Assembly: GCA_026168455.1 (NCBI GenBank)
Contig: CM047429.1
Location: 34,602,128-34,666,127, forward strand
DNA from: Theocolax elegans
Lineage: Eukaryota; Arthropoda; Insecta; Hymenoptera; Cerocephalidae
Direction of reading: 5' to 3'
DNA length: 64,000 nt
Shown here: one piece after another, positions 43,098-53,092 of the stretch
Layout of the letters: each line of letters starts with the position of its first letter
Numbering within the stretch: the first letter of the stretch is position 1
Made by a program: the position numbers and the translations under genes
Notes under the pieces: generated by a model
The model's database searches: none
What the model was told of the DNA's origin: nothing
What the model saw: the letters and a program-made list of their open reading frames with translations, nothing else

Positions 43098-45172
43098 GTT
43101 TCAGTTCGTTTGGCCCCGCAATATATTTGCTCCTTTATTATTTTGATACGGTTTGTAAGTATGTACTTGTACGTATACACGTTGTTCATGTATTATATAT
43201 ATATATATATGTACACATTTGTATATGTATATGCCGAAATGTATTGTTAGCGGTTAGACGACGTTATAATAGTATATAAGTCTCACTAGTGTACAGGACT
43301 CCCTTCGGGGAGGTCCTCGTTTTCTTTTCGACATGTTGTGACAATGTGCTTTGCACATGTCAAGAGCGAGCGACAGAACCCCTGACGAACACCTACCTAC
43401 CCGGATAAGCTAGACGAGTACCTAGCTACACTACCTACCCATATACTATTCCCTAGCTACCTACCCGCACATTAACTACGTCCTGCCTACCCTCACAGTC
43501 TAATAACCCTTTCCCAAGCACAGCACACAACACTGAGGTGGTCCTGGCGATGAGGATCTTGGGTGAGCTCAGAGTATCAGGTGGGCTCCTCCGAGTCTGG
43601 CACAGCAAACAGGATATTCAAGGGAGGCGATCACCAGGGAGCCTCCAGGACCCTCCGAAGCCTCACAGCATAGCAGTCAAGGCGATGAGGTGGTACTCAG
43701 GCAGGAAACCGAAGAACCTCCAACGCCAAGCAAGATACAGCTGTAAGAGAGATATTAATAAGAACAAAAACACAGCAATAGGGTAAGGAGCAAGGAAGAG
43801 GATAAATAGCCATAGCCAAGAAGATAAAAGACAAGGAAAGATATGTACAGCTGTATAGAATTACTACAGCTGTACAAGGAATAGCATAGGGTAAATTGAG
43901 GTTAGGTTGATGTACACAAACAACGTGTACAGCCGATCTCTCGGACAATAATGCATACAAATACACACAATCGTGTGTGTAAACCTCACGACCAAATACC
44001 CACCTAGAGCCGTAGACGGAGAGGCTAGTCGTCAACGAGGTCAACGTCGTCGAGGAGAGAGAGGGGTGACTTGGCCTCGAGCAGCAAGCGACGGCGGGTG
44101 AGCTTCGTACCTGAAACTCATGCCATACCCATTGAAGAACGCAGTTAATAACTAAGGAATTATTAGTTACCTGGGAAGAGGTTGTACCTCGTCTCCGAGA
44201 CGGCAGCAGCACCAGGTTTTCATCACGGCATACAGCACCATACAGCCGATTTGTACCGATACAGCCTGAACACCGCGGCACTCGACACGCTCGCACGACG
44301 CGAGATCGAGGTGCCGCGCACGAGTACGTACTGCGCAGGCGCGCGGTACGAACACGGGGCTCTCGAGCACGCCGAGAGTCAGAGCTCTACGGTTCGCCGT
44401 CCAAAACGGATATTAGCGAGTATAGCGAAGCCGCAGACTATCGGGTAGCTAACGAGAGAGATAGAGAGAGTGACATCGCCATTGAGGGACGAGTGCCGAT
44501 TCCTCCGATAAAGGTTGGTGAATAATTCACTCTAGCTGCGTACGGTACCGCCGAGTATCCGTACTAGTGTGTGCGAGATCCTGGTCCCCTCTTCCCCTTC
44601 CCCTCCTTACAGCTAACCGACGCAAAGCTTTATTTTTAAGTTGCGATAACCCGCGAGTTATCGTCCACTCGTCGCGAATCAACGCGGCTGGCGCCCACCC
44701 CCTTAATTATTTGTTGTATAATAAATACTCATTTTTATTTATAATTAATTGCCGTCCCTATATAACCTGCACCCCTGCACCTGATCCCCAGTGCAGCGTT
44801 ACAATGTAAAGTGGAGGGTTGTGCGAAGGTAATAAGACCTTTTAATTTTAATTGTTTAATAATTCTTCTCTTCTAGTTTATATTCGGTTTTTAATTTTTA
44901 ATATTAATTTTAATTTAATTTAATTTGATAGTTGTGTCCGATATTGATGGAGAATTGTGTTCAAACCAATATGCAAACTTAATATCTCTGCGCCTTTTTT
45001 ATTGGTAAGATTATGTATTACGTGAGTTTTATTATTGTTATCTTATTAATCTGTGCAAATTGTAAATTTAATGAGTGTTTTTTGTATAGCCTTGACAAGG
45101 GACGGTTCAAAAAACGTCCGAAACGTCGGCACAAAATAAAAAACTGAGTTCGTGGAGATCAATTGGAGTTTT
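43098..45172 (+). mobile_element. 3' fragment of a second Penelope-like element, split by a solo LTR
   Basis: Bases 43098-43336 match 24865-25100 and bases 44808-45172 match 25103-25478, with modest divergence. The conserved hairpin is at 43295-43317 and the hammerhead-like motif is near 45092-45127. Both parts rejoin around ATGT when the solo LTR is removed. No coding part is present, so the fragment is strongly 5'-truncated. It occupies the place where about a hundred residues of the Polinton polymerase should be. Confidence 0.85.
43337..44803. mobile_element. Solo LTR, 1,467 bp, with 4-bp target duplication
   Basis: The insert starts TGTGACAATGTGC and ends GCGTTACA, the TG...CA ends of an LTR. 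ATGT occurs immediately before (43333-43336) and after (44804-44807). Without the insert, the PLE sequence is continuous. AATAAATAC near 44720 could serve as polyadenylation signal. No internal coding region is present, so it arose by LTR-LTR recombination. A 4-bp duplication suits a Gypsy-type integrase but does not prove it. Strand is uncertain. Confidence 0.85.
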
Positions 45173-45179
45173 ATTACTT

Positions 45180-45560
45180 TTTACTAAAGTATTTATAATG
45201 TTTAAAATTGATCTCTTGTACACGTGCTCTGTTGTAAGCTTAACTCGTCCACGACCTTCCGGTACAGAGACAACATTGACACTTATTTTCAACGTATCGT
45301 CAATTTCGAAACCGTCGTTACTTTGCGCTACACTAGCAAGCAAATCAAGCAAGTCATTGGGCCGAAAATCGCGCATCAATCTAAACGAAATCCAGACAGG
45401 AACCTGACGAAACCATTCTGAATTGACAGACACACCTATATAATCCGTGAGACGTACGTTTTCGCTTACACGGCCATAAAGTTCATAAACAGCCCTCTCT
45501 AACCAGCTACATACATCTGCCCCCGCTGATGGTTGGACTATAGTTGCAAGTAGTTCGTGT
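45180..45560 (-). pseudogene. Polinton polymerase B N-terminal region, detached
   Basis: The minus-strand frame (extending upstream of the first plausible start) reads LLATIVQPSAGADVCSWLER, VSVNSEWFRQVPVWISFRLM and then EHVYKRSILNI. KRSI followed by an N-rich stretch is the lead-in to the Cys-rich region of Polinton polymerases. The continuation is missing because the SINE/PLE block begins here, and the gene resumes only at 42972. About a hundred residues are not found in the window, so a deletion accompanied insertion. Upstream the frame meets the CACGTG element. Confidence 0.65.
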
Positions 45561-45565
45561 CCTCG

Positions 45566-45790
45566 TAGCTATCCACGTGATAATCACGTGATATATGAAA
45601 ATTTTTGTTTTTTTTATAAATGTAATCTTAGACACGGAGTTGATGGATTCAATTTCACAAAAACTAAACTGGCCATTCGGTTTTGACAAAAAAAATCCTT
45701 ATTTATTCGCCACGTTATTAATATACGAGGCAAAGAAAAGGCAAAGAATATGATCAAAGTGTCTTCTACCTTCCTACTTTGCCTCCATAT
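45566..45790. mobile_element. Partial copy of the CACGTG palindromic element
   Basis: Starting ATCCACGTGATAATCACG, the segment follows the left arm and centre of the element at 18586-19103. It includes ATCTTAGACACGGAGTTGAT, AACTGGCCATTCGGTTTTG and TACCTTCCTACTTTGCCTC. The right arm is absent. It forms the boundary between the Polinton polymerase and the Helitron. Confidence 0.8.
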
Positions 45791-45795
45791 AAGCC

Positions 45796-47664
45796 CTACG
45801 CGCACGCTATGAATACTCCATTACTTATTTTGAAGATATTTTTAATAGAAGTCTTATTGCTATTGAAGATAAGGTTGTTAGTCTGGGTGAAAGGTACTTA
45901 TGTGATTTCGGCTTACCAACGCCAATTCGTAGCGAGTTAGATGATGAAAACCCTTATGATTTAATGTACCGAAATCCCTCTAATATTAATGAGCTTCAAG
46001 AGTACATTAATATTAATCTTCCCGAATTAGTACCCGATCAGCGTCAAGCATATGATTCTATTACGCAAAATGTAAATAGTGATAGGAAAGAAATTTTTTT
46101 TAGATGTTCCTGGAGGCACTGGCAAAACTTTTCTAATTAATCTACTTCTTGCATACGTTCGTACAACTGGTAGCTTAGCTATTGGTGTAGCATCATCAGG
46201 TATTGCCGCAACGCTTCTAGCTGGTGGTAGTACAGCTCACTCAACTTTCAAACTACCTTGAATGTCTCATGTGACCAAGAATCAGTTTGTTCCTCTTGGT
46301 AAAATCTTTCAAGATACAAAACTTATCATATGGGACGAATGTACTATGATTCATCGAGCTCATGTTGAAGCAATCGATCGAACTCTCAGAGATCTTAGAT
46401 CGTGTGATAAGTTGATGGGCGGTTTAACTATTGTTTTTGCTGGAAATTTTCGGCAAACTTTGCCACTTATACCCAGAGGGAGAAGAGCTGATATAATCAA
46501 GGCATGTCTTAAATCATCACCGATATGGAGATCTATTCATAATTTGAATTTAAAAACAAATATGAGAGTTCATCTCGGAGGTGGAAATGCGCAATTTCCA
46601 TCACAATTACTCAGTGTTGGAAATGGAACAATGTCCAATGTAAATGACTGTATATCTGTCGATTCAAAACTAGGTAAGATTGTGCAAACTATTGATACTC
46701 TTATTTCTTCAGTTTATCCGAATATTGATGACCTTTTAGAGAAACCATACTCCTGGCTCGTTACACCCCGGAACATTTCTGCCTTTGAAATTAATAATAC
46801 TATTTTAGGTCATGTTAAAAGAGACAGTAAAGAATACAGATCGATTGATACTGCAGTCAATATTAAAGATGCTGTTTATTATCCACAAGAATTTCTGAAT
46901 TCTCTTAATCCAGCTGGATTTCCACCACACAACCTACAACTTAAAATCGGGGTTCCAATACTACTATTGCGCAATATAAATCCTCCAAAATTGTGTAATG
47001 TTACGCGGCTACCAATTAAAGCCATGCGAAATAATATTATTGAAGCGACTATTCTTACAGGCCCAGCGGCAGGAGAAATTAATCTTATACCCCGCATACT
47101 AATGATATCCCTACTGATTTACCTTTTCAATTTAAGCGACTTCAATTCCCAATTAAGGTATCGTTTGCTATTACAATTAATAAAGCTCAAGGTCACCCTG
47201 GTGAAAGTATAAATTGTACATTATAGTACATATATGTACTTTTTCTATACAATACCGTACATAACTGTATATTTTTTATACATTTCTGTACATTTCTGTA
47301 CATTTCTGTACATTTCCGTACGTTTCTGTACATTTCTGTACATTTCTGTACATTTCCGTACGTTTCTGTACATTTCTGTACATTTTTAGTACATTATCGG
47401 TACTTATTAGACTTTTGTACAGAATTGTACAAAAATGTACAATAATGCACGGAAATGTACAGAAATGTGCAGAAATATACGGAAATATATAAAGATACAT
47501 AGAAAAGTACAATAGTAAAAAGCAGTAAAAAGATTCAATGGTATTGAATAAAGTTATGCTTCAAGTGTAAATATGATAATTTATTTGATATAAATTAATT
47601 ATTTAATTTGAATAAATATATACGTTATATTTTATTACATTATTATTATTATTATATATACATG

Positions 47665-47707
<43 letters not shown>

Positions 47708-49094
47708 TACTTGTTGTGCCTTGTAATATTTCGGTGATCAATGACACACTAATTTCATAAATAAGAAAAATAAAAATAATTAAAATGTAGAATTACAGTA
47801 ACATGTGCGTTACAAATATTAAAATAGTACTTCCTTAATTATAATTTGAGAAGGGAAATATTAATTTCCGAATTATTATTTCACAGTTGAATGAAAAATT
47901 GCGTAAAATAAATATTTGATTTCAATGTATTTAAAATAAAGTATCACGTTTTAATGTAATTAAAAATTAAGATTGAAAAGATGTGATAAACAAATGTGAA
48001 TAATATAGATTTAATGTAATTTAAATGTTGTTTTTCTTATTCTTTTAGTAGAGTTGGGGAAGGGGATGCGTACAATGAAAGTCAGTTACACGCACAAGCA
48101 CTTTGTTTTAATTAATATAAATTTATTAAGTATTCCCAATTACAAAGATATTAAACGCCGAACAACACGAACATCTAAAATCGGCTAACGCATCCGGTCG
48201 ACTTGAACGATTTTGAAAGAATGCCGAACAAGACAGAAGAGCGACACAAGCGCTTACCACGGTCTGCTGGAGAGTTCGCCATCTATATGCTACTATACAT
48301 GTGCTAAGTGTGAATTCTTAACATTAAATTTAACTACCGAAATATTTATTTTGTATTTTCTGTTTGAAACTATGAAAAGCGTGAATTCAAATAAAAGTAT
48401 TTGTTAATAATATTACTGACTTAGTATTGTTTGTGAGTCTACAACGTAAGTCAATATAGACGAATTTGATTAAAAATCAAACATTCCTCTTGATGTTAAA
48501 ATAAAAAAGTATGATCATCTAACGATAAGTATTATTGGATCAGCAAAAACAAACTACAATTATGAAATTATAACAAATGTCTATCAAAACGACGTATGCT
48601 AATTAATTTAGTTGCTTTTTGCTCAAAGCAAACCTCAAACAATCGTTACTACAAAATTTGGATGCATTTAATATTAATTATAAAATCATATAGTACATTT
48701 TAGTACATCTCTGTACATTTCCATACATTTCCGAATATTCTCGGACATTTTTGTACACTTCTGTACATTTCTGTACAAAAGTCTAATAAGTACCAATAAT
48801 GTACCAAAAATGTACAGAAATGTACAGAAATGTACAGAAATGTACAGAAATGTACAGAAATGTACAGAAATGTACAGAAATGTACAAAAATATGCAAAAT
48901 TGTACGATAATGTACAAATTATACTTTCACCAGGGCAGACATTTCAATACGTTGGGATTGATTTGCGATCTGATTGTTTTTCACACAGTCAATTGTATGT
49001 TGGTTTGTCAAGAACAGGTACATCAGAAAATCAATTTCTTTTATTATCAAACAGTTCACAAACAAAAAATGTTGTCTACCGTGAAGTTCTTTAA
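45796..49094 (+). pseudogene. Helitron PIF1-like helicase, two exact parts plus internal damage
   Basis: The N-terminal part reads NRSLIAIEDKVVSLGERYL and LPELVPDQRQAYDSI. Walker A is DVPGGTGKTFLI (46079 onward, after a frameshift in a T run at about 46094). A TGA follows FKLP at 46259. Walker B is KLIIWDECTMIHRAHVE, and motif III is GLTIVFAGNFRQTLPLIP. Near 47100 the frame shifts again. The segment ending ...INKAQG at 47193 continues, beyond the 1,740-bp insert, with QTFQYVGIDLRSDCF and LYVGLSRTGTSENQFL to a stop at 49094. Helitron helicases drive rolling-circle transposition. This copy is inactive. Confidence 0.85.
47196..48935. mobile_element. 1,740-bp TIR element built from TGTACATTTC repeats
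   Basis: The ends are CCCTGGTGAAAGTATAA in inverse orientation, and the dinucleotide CA flanks both sides (47194-47195 and 48936-48937). The interrupted helicase reads through once the insert and one CA are ignored. The terminal arms are about 320 and 245 bases. Outside-in, each has a run of TGTACATTTC decanucleotides, a turning point GGTACTTATTAGACTTTTG, and then the same decamer in inverse orientation, so each arm folds on itself. The 1.2-kb interior has no long frame, so no transposase is encoded. Confidence 0.9.
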
Positions 49095-49215
49095 AAACAT
49101 TATTTAAAACCAATGAAAACTGAAATATGGTAAACCTGTCTTTATGCTATTTTCTAATATTTCGAGTTCTATGCAATTACAGAGCGGGCGAAGCCGCGAC
49201 GGGGGATGCTATATA

Positions 49216-50661
49216 CTTATAAATTTTAAGTGGGTATCCCAAAGGAGAACGAACTTTTTACACAAAGCTCCTACATATGTAGAAGATACTGCAAATTGTA
49301 AATTAAAAAAATTTATTTTATTTTTTTTCTTACATCTTGAAAACGTATATAAATGTATATAAATGGGGTATTCCACGTGAAGTGTACCGATCAAAATTTT
49401 AAAATGCACCAAATTTTGGGTACACATTGCAAATGTTTTTCAGAATACAGAAAAAATTTTGTAGGTATTGGAACTTATTTGCTTAAAAGTTATTCTAACC
49501 TCAAAAAGTGAATTTTTTCTAGTTTTTTCAACACCAGCTGGATTTACCGCTATTTATCTGAAAATCTATTAACTTTTACTATAGAACATTATATGTAACA
49601 TTCGTTGCTAATTATGTCTAGAATTTATCCTTCTGGATTAGAATTTCTAATTATTTACTTAACTCACATAATGTAAATAATTGTAAAAGACTCTTAATAA
49701 CTGGACATAACCGTAAATATTAGTTATTTATATTTAAGTATTTACTGCCAATTATTTTCCATTTAAAAAAAATGTGAATAACAGTTAATAATTATATATA
49801 ACTGGAAAACGATGTAAATACATTTTTCTTTACATCCATATTTTAATTTCAGAAAATGTAAATAACTGAAAATTACAGTAAGAAACTATAAAAAGTCGTA
49901 CATAACTGTAAAAAAATCTTGTGAAACAGTTATTTATGTCCCAATTCTGACCTTTTTTCTATTATTATTTTACAGTTTACAGTTTTTTTATAATTTTTTT
50001 ACACATTTTTACATTTTCTATTTTCACTAGGGAATTGATAGAAGATTTTGTGATTTTTGTTTAATATTAATTTACTACTATATACATAGACTAATATACA
50101 TCTGTATCATATATCGATTATTGTTTATTAGACACTAAAATTATTTATAAAGTATGCTATACTTTTATAAAGTATTCGATTTCCAATACTTTAGTAATAA
50201 TTGCTCAATATTTATTGCTTTCAAAAAGAATTCTTTTTTAGCGGACATTCAAGATTTCTTATTAATTTATTTCTGAAACTGTGCTTATGGGGTATGTACT
50301 AACGTATATAAGCTACCCGAACAAGCACACGTTTTCGAAAAAGAATTCTTAAAGAGTTAACGAATGTTCGCAAAATTTGCATACTTACAATATTCAGTGA
50401 AAGTTAAAAAAGTATTCTTTTTAAAAAAATAATTTTCTGTTCGTGTTAATGGATGAATTGACAAAGAATTTTTTTAAGACATTTATTTACTTTAGAGAAA
50501 ATAGTATTAATATTTTAGTTCTATATAATGCAATTGTAAAGTATATAAAAAGTATTATTTTACGAAAACAATTTTTGCAATTTTTTTAAAGCATTTATAA
50601 GATATATTTAATGACATAAAAAATATTTTATGGTGAGACAATAATAAATTGTTGTAGTTTT
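49216..50661. other. AT-rich stretch with short inverted words
   Basis: No gene was recognised. GGGGTATTCCACGTGAA near 49365 looks like the end of a DNA transposon, but no partner was found. Between 49690 and 50030 the words TAAATAACTG, CAGTTATTTA and TTACAGTTT recur on both strands. From about 50220 AAAAAGAATTCTTTT-type palindromes are frequent. Confidence 0.45.
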
Positions 50662-50947
50662 TGTTGTAGTATAACGGCACATGGGCAGGCGGCTGCTGAT
50701 AACCACATTGGCAGCAGAGGGCGCTAGAGGCGCCGCTAGGTAGTATGGAGATAACCGCACGATAGCGACGAGTCAGTCGCGTCTGTACCATCGACATATG
50801 AGTCCGCAGTTGCGGGTGAGAGCCAAATAAACTCTAATTGACCTAGTATCTGCTTCCAGGTTATTTACCATTGCTTCACCTCCTGCTGCTCAACCACGGA
50901 CATGGTTACCACGGACAAACGTAGAAGTTCTTCTACAGACCCCACAA
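50662..50947 (+). repeat. 5' LTR of the Gypsy element (approximate limits)
   Basis: The candidate start is TGTTGTAGTATAACGG. The centre contains GCAGCAGAGGGCGCTAGAGG and GACGAGTCAGTCGCGTC, followed by CAAATAAACTC, a polyadenylation-signal-like word. The candidate end is CCCCACA near 50947. A degraded copy in the opposite orientation at 26160-26365 supports its being a dispersed unit. Both limits are uncertain by several bases. Confidence 0.6.
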
Positions 50948-50955
50948 CTCCATAC

Positions 50956-50973
50956 TGGTGACCCCGACGAGCG
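50956..50973 (+). other. Probable tRNA primer-binding site
   Basis: TGGTGACCCCGACGAGCG lies about eight bases past the presumed LTR end and starts with TGG, as a complement of a tRNA CCA end should. It would prime minus-strand DNA synthesis. Which tRNA it matches cannot be settled here. Confidence 0.5.
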
Positions 50974-51082
50974 GTGATGACGAGAATAACTCCGACGAGC
51001 CGGCCAGCATAGAACAGCGCGCGGCAGCCATTTTGGCGAGAACCGTCGACTCACTGCAAACTTCGCTGCGAGCAGCTATTGA

Positions 51083-51500
51083 ATATATGTATTTTTTCAA
51101 TAAAAAGATAACAAAACAAATATTGGCGTTATAATCAATTTTTTAATCATTTTATATTTATTTATATATTGTCAAGAATTTGAAAAGAATACTTTATAAG
51201 TAGCAATAATGGTTTGCGAACCATCAAAAGCAATTTAAGTATTAAAAAAGAACTCTTTATTATTATATGATGTATTACTTATTTATTACAAAAGAACTCT
51301 TTTAAATCTTTTTTATTTCTTTTAGGTGACTGAGTAAAGTACTAGAAATAATTGTTTGGTAAAAGAATTCTTTTTCAATTCTTAATAAATAACTATGTAA
51401 CGGACATTCGTTAAATCTGATAGTATTCAAAAAGAACTCCTTTTGAATTCCTTTAAATAAAAAAAATTTTAAAAGAATTCTTTAAAAACTTTTAAAATAA
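51083..51500. repeat. AT-rich AAAGAATTCTTT-type insert in the Gypsy leader
   Basis: After CTGCGAGCAGCTATTGA the composition changes sharply to AT-rich DNA. AAAAGAATTCTTTT, AAAAGAACTCTTTT and close variants occur about eight times here. The same words fill 50220-50480 on the other side of the LTR. It is likely a foreign repeat inserted in the leader, but no clean ends were found. Confidence 0.5.
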
Positions 51501-51532
51501 TCCTATTGCTTGTTGGGAAGTAACTTAGATAT

Positions 51533-52297
51533 TTGTTAAAAAATATTATGCACAACGCCGTCTCTGCCTTATCAAAAAGATTACGATGGGCAGTTACGAG
51601 ACGCGTATGTGCAAAATACTTAGTGACTCGCGGGATGCATACCTTGGTATCCCAATTACGACGAGGATTCTGCCCAACCAGCGACCAAGCCTTTAGATTG
51701 TCCACAGTTCTGGCAGAAGCACCAATAGCGTTCCAGAAGAGGTAGTGTGATACCTTCTGGTACCGACAGGTCTATAGAGTCTCAGTTGTCAGACGATAGA
51801 TCAACAAGTGAGTACATAACCCCCATTCAGGAAGAAGAGGGAAATGTGACTACACATAGTAGAGTGCCCACGCCAACAGGTGAATCGAGACCGCTTTCTG
51901 ATAATGCAGCAGGCATTAACACAGAAGCGGCGATTCCGGCGGCTAACGTACCAACTTCGAGACACTTGACGATGTCGACCGCTACATATACTGGTCTAGG
52001 TGAGACGCATGCTACAAATTCACCACATACATCACAACGGGAGCAGCGTAACTCGTTGGTTGGTAACCACAATTCAGTGAAAAGGGGCGCCGTTTGTCGT
52101 AACGATTTGGGACTGAACTCCGATACACATGGTCGGTCCGCTCCCAACCAATTTAGTAGTTCTGGAGCTATTAAAAAGCGCGTTTTGGAGATTCAGTCAG
52201 ATAAGTCGCGACAACAAACGAGCAGGGATTATGAACTCCCTTCCAACGATCACAGGCAGTCGACTGATAATCGGAGGAAAGCTCCAGATTATCGTTC

Positions 52298-52302
<5 letters not shown>
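51533..52302 (+). pseudogene. Gypsy gag, N-terminal part
   Basis: The first frame (51533-51745) is basic and short. A second frame (51747 onward) is Ser/Thr-rich and low in complexity, with SRVPTPTGESRPLSDNAAG, and continues to RKAPDYRSH at the target site of the R1-clade insertion. The two frames are separated by a stop at 51745. The frame continues beyond the insert with SRDEYGTCQRK from 58199. N-terminal gag regions of Gypsy elements vary, so no domain is assigned. Confidence 0.55.
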
Positions 52303-52334
<32 letters not shown>

Positions 52335-52336
<2 letters not shown>

Positions 52337-53092
52337 GAGCTAGATCGATGCCTAACGCATCGATCATTGCCGCCGTACCTCGCCTCTGGCATACCGGCGG
52401 TCGTCCATGTCACATCGTTTATTCTTATCTTTCTTGTTCTTCTTATCCTCGACTGTGACGGTTGTTTGGACTACAGAACATAAAGAGTTCGCTTTAGCCT
52501 TTCTCTGCTCTTGCGATTATGCTTTACTCGTTTGTTCTTATTTATTGCTTCGGTTTTATTTTTTATTTTTATTTTTGTTTCTTTGTTTCTTTGTTTGTTA
52601 CTTTTGCGCTTTTTCAGGGGAGCAAGACCAACTGTTTATGAGGTTTACCTCTTGCCTTTCCTTTCTCTTCTTTCTTCCCTTCTCTCTTCTTTCTTCTCTT
52701 CTCTCTTCTTTCTTCTCTCTTCTTTGGCTTTTGCCTAACCTACAAGAAGGAGTTCCTATTCACCTATCTATTCTCTCACTCACCCTTTCTTTCATTCTGA
52801 GCTTTTACATTCATCCTTTCCTTTCGCTCAACTTTCATTCTACGAAAACCCTTTTTCCCTATACGGAATGTTAGTCATTATGTTAATTAGTACAAAATCT
52901 CTATCTACCTTGATTACCTCTGTTCTACTACCTTTGTTAGTGCGACATGTATTAGTGCGACTTTCGATTTTTGCCTATCTACTATCTTCCGTCTTTCACT
53001 CATTTCACTTTCTCCCTCTGCTCACTTATGCTTTTCCTTTCTCTCTACCCTATTTCTATTTCAGGAAGATTAACTGTACCTACTTCTATCTC
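52335..53092 (-). other. R1-clade element 3' UTR with terminal hairpin and poly(T) tail
   Basis: The plus strand is pyrimidine-rich, so the RNA is purine-rich. A perfect hairpin GATCGATGC-CTAAC-GCATCGATC sits at 52343-52365. Next to it the element ends, and on the plus strand a run of A (52302-52334) precedes the TSD, that is poly(T) in element sense. Such a hairpin near the 3' end may be the RT recognition site. Confidence 0.7.

Larger units (their letters stand above)
34315..45560 (-). mobile_element. Polinton/Maverick, decayed and multiply interrupted
   Basis: On the minus strand the order is DNA polymerase B (45560 to 38606, interrupted), GC-rich spacer, packaging ATPase (38114-37476), small basic protein (37479-37138), acidic protein (37159-36350), unnamed protein (36077-35657), adenain-like protease (35656-35206) and a further unnamed protein (34963-34315). 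This combination is diagnostic of Polintons, large self-synthesising elements related to adenovirus-like viruses. I did not find a retroviral-type integrase, major capsid protein or terminal inverted repeats. Every long gene except the ATPase and the small basic protein is broken. Foreign inserts occupy 42973-45179. Confidence 0.85.
45796..49215 (+). mobile_element. Helitron 3' part (helicase), interrupted by a TIR element
   Basis: The coding part is a PIF1-like Helitron helicase. The Rep/HUH relaxase expected upstream is absent. After the stop at 49094 a hairpin-capable GCGGGCGAAGCCGC lies at 49184-49197, followed by GACGGGGGATGCTAT, similar in form to a Helitron 3' terminal hairpin before CTRR. 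The terminal CTRR itself is not exact, so the 3' end is approximate. Confidence 0.7.

Noticed and set aside
43697..44296. A 199-codon minus-strand frame
   Set aside because: It lies wholly within the solo LTR, has no recognisable motif, and is expected by chance in GC-richer DNA.
47276..47512. Tyr/Thr/Cys-rich open frames in the decamer repeats (also 48700-49107)
   Set aside because: These are translations of TGTACATTTC repeats in the arms of the TIR element. They are mirror images and lack any other coding sign.
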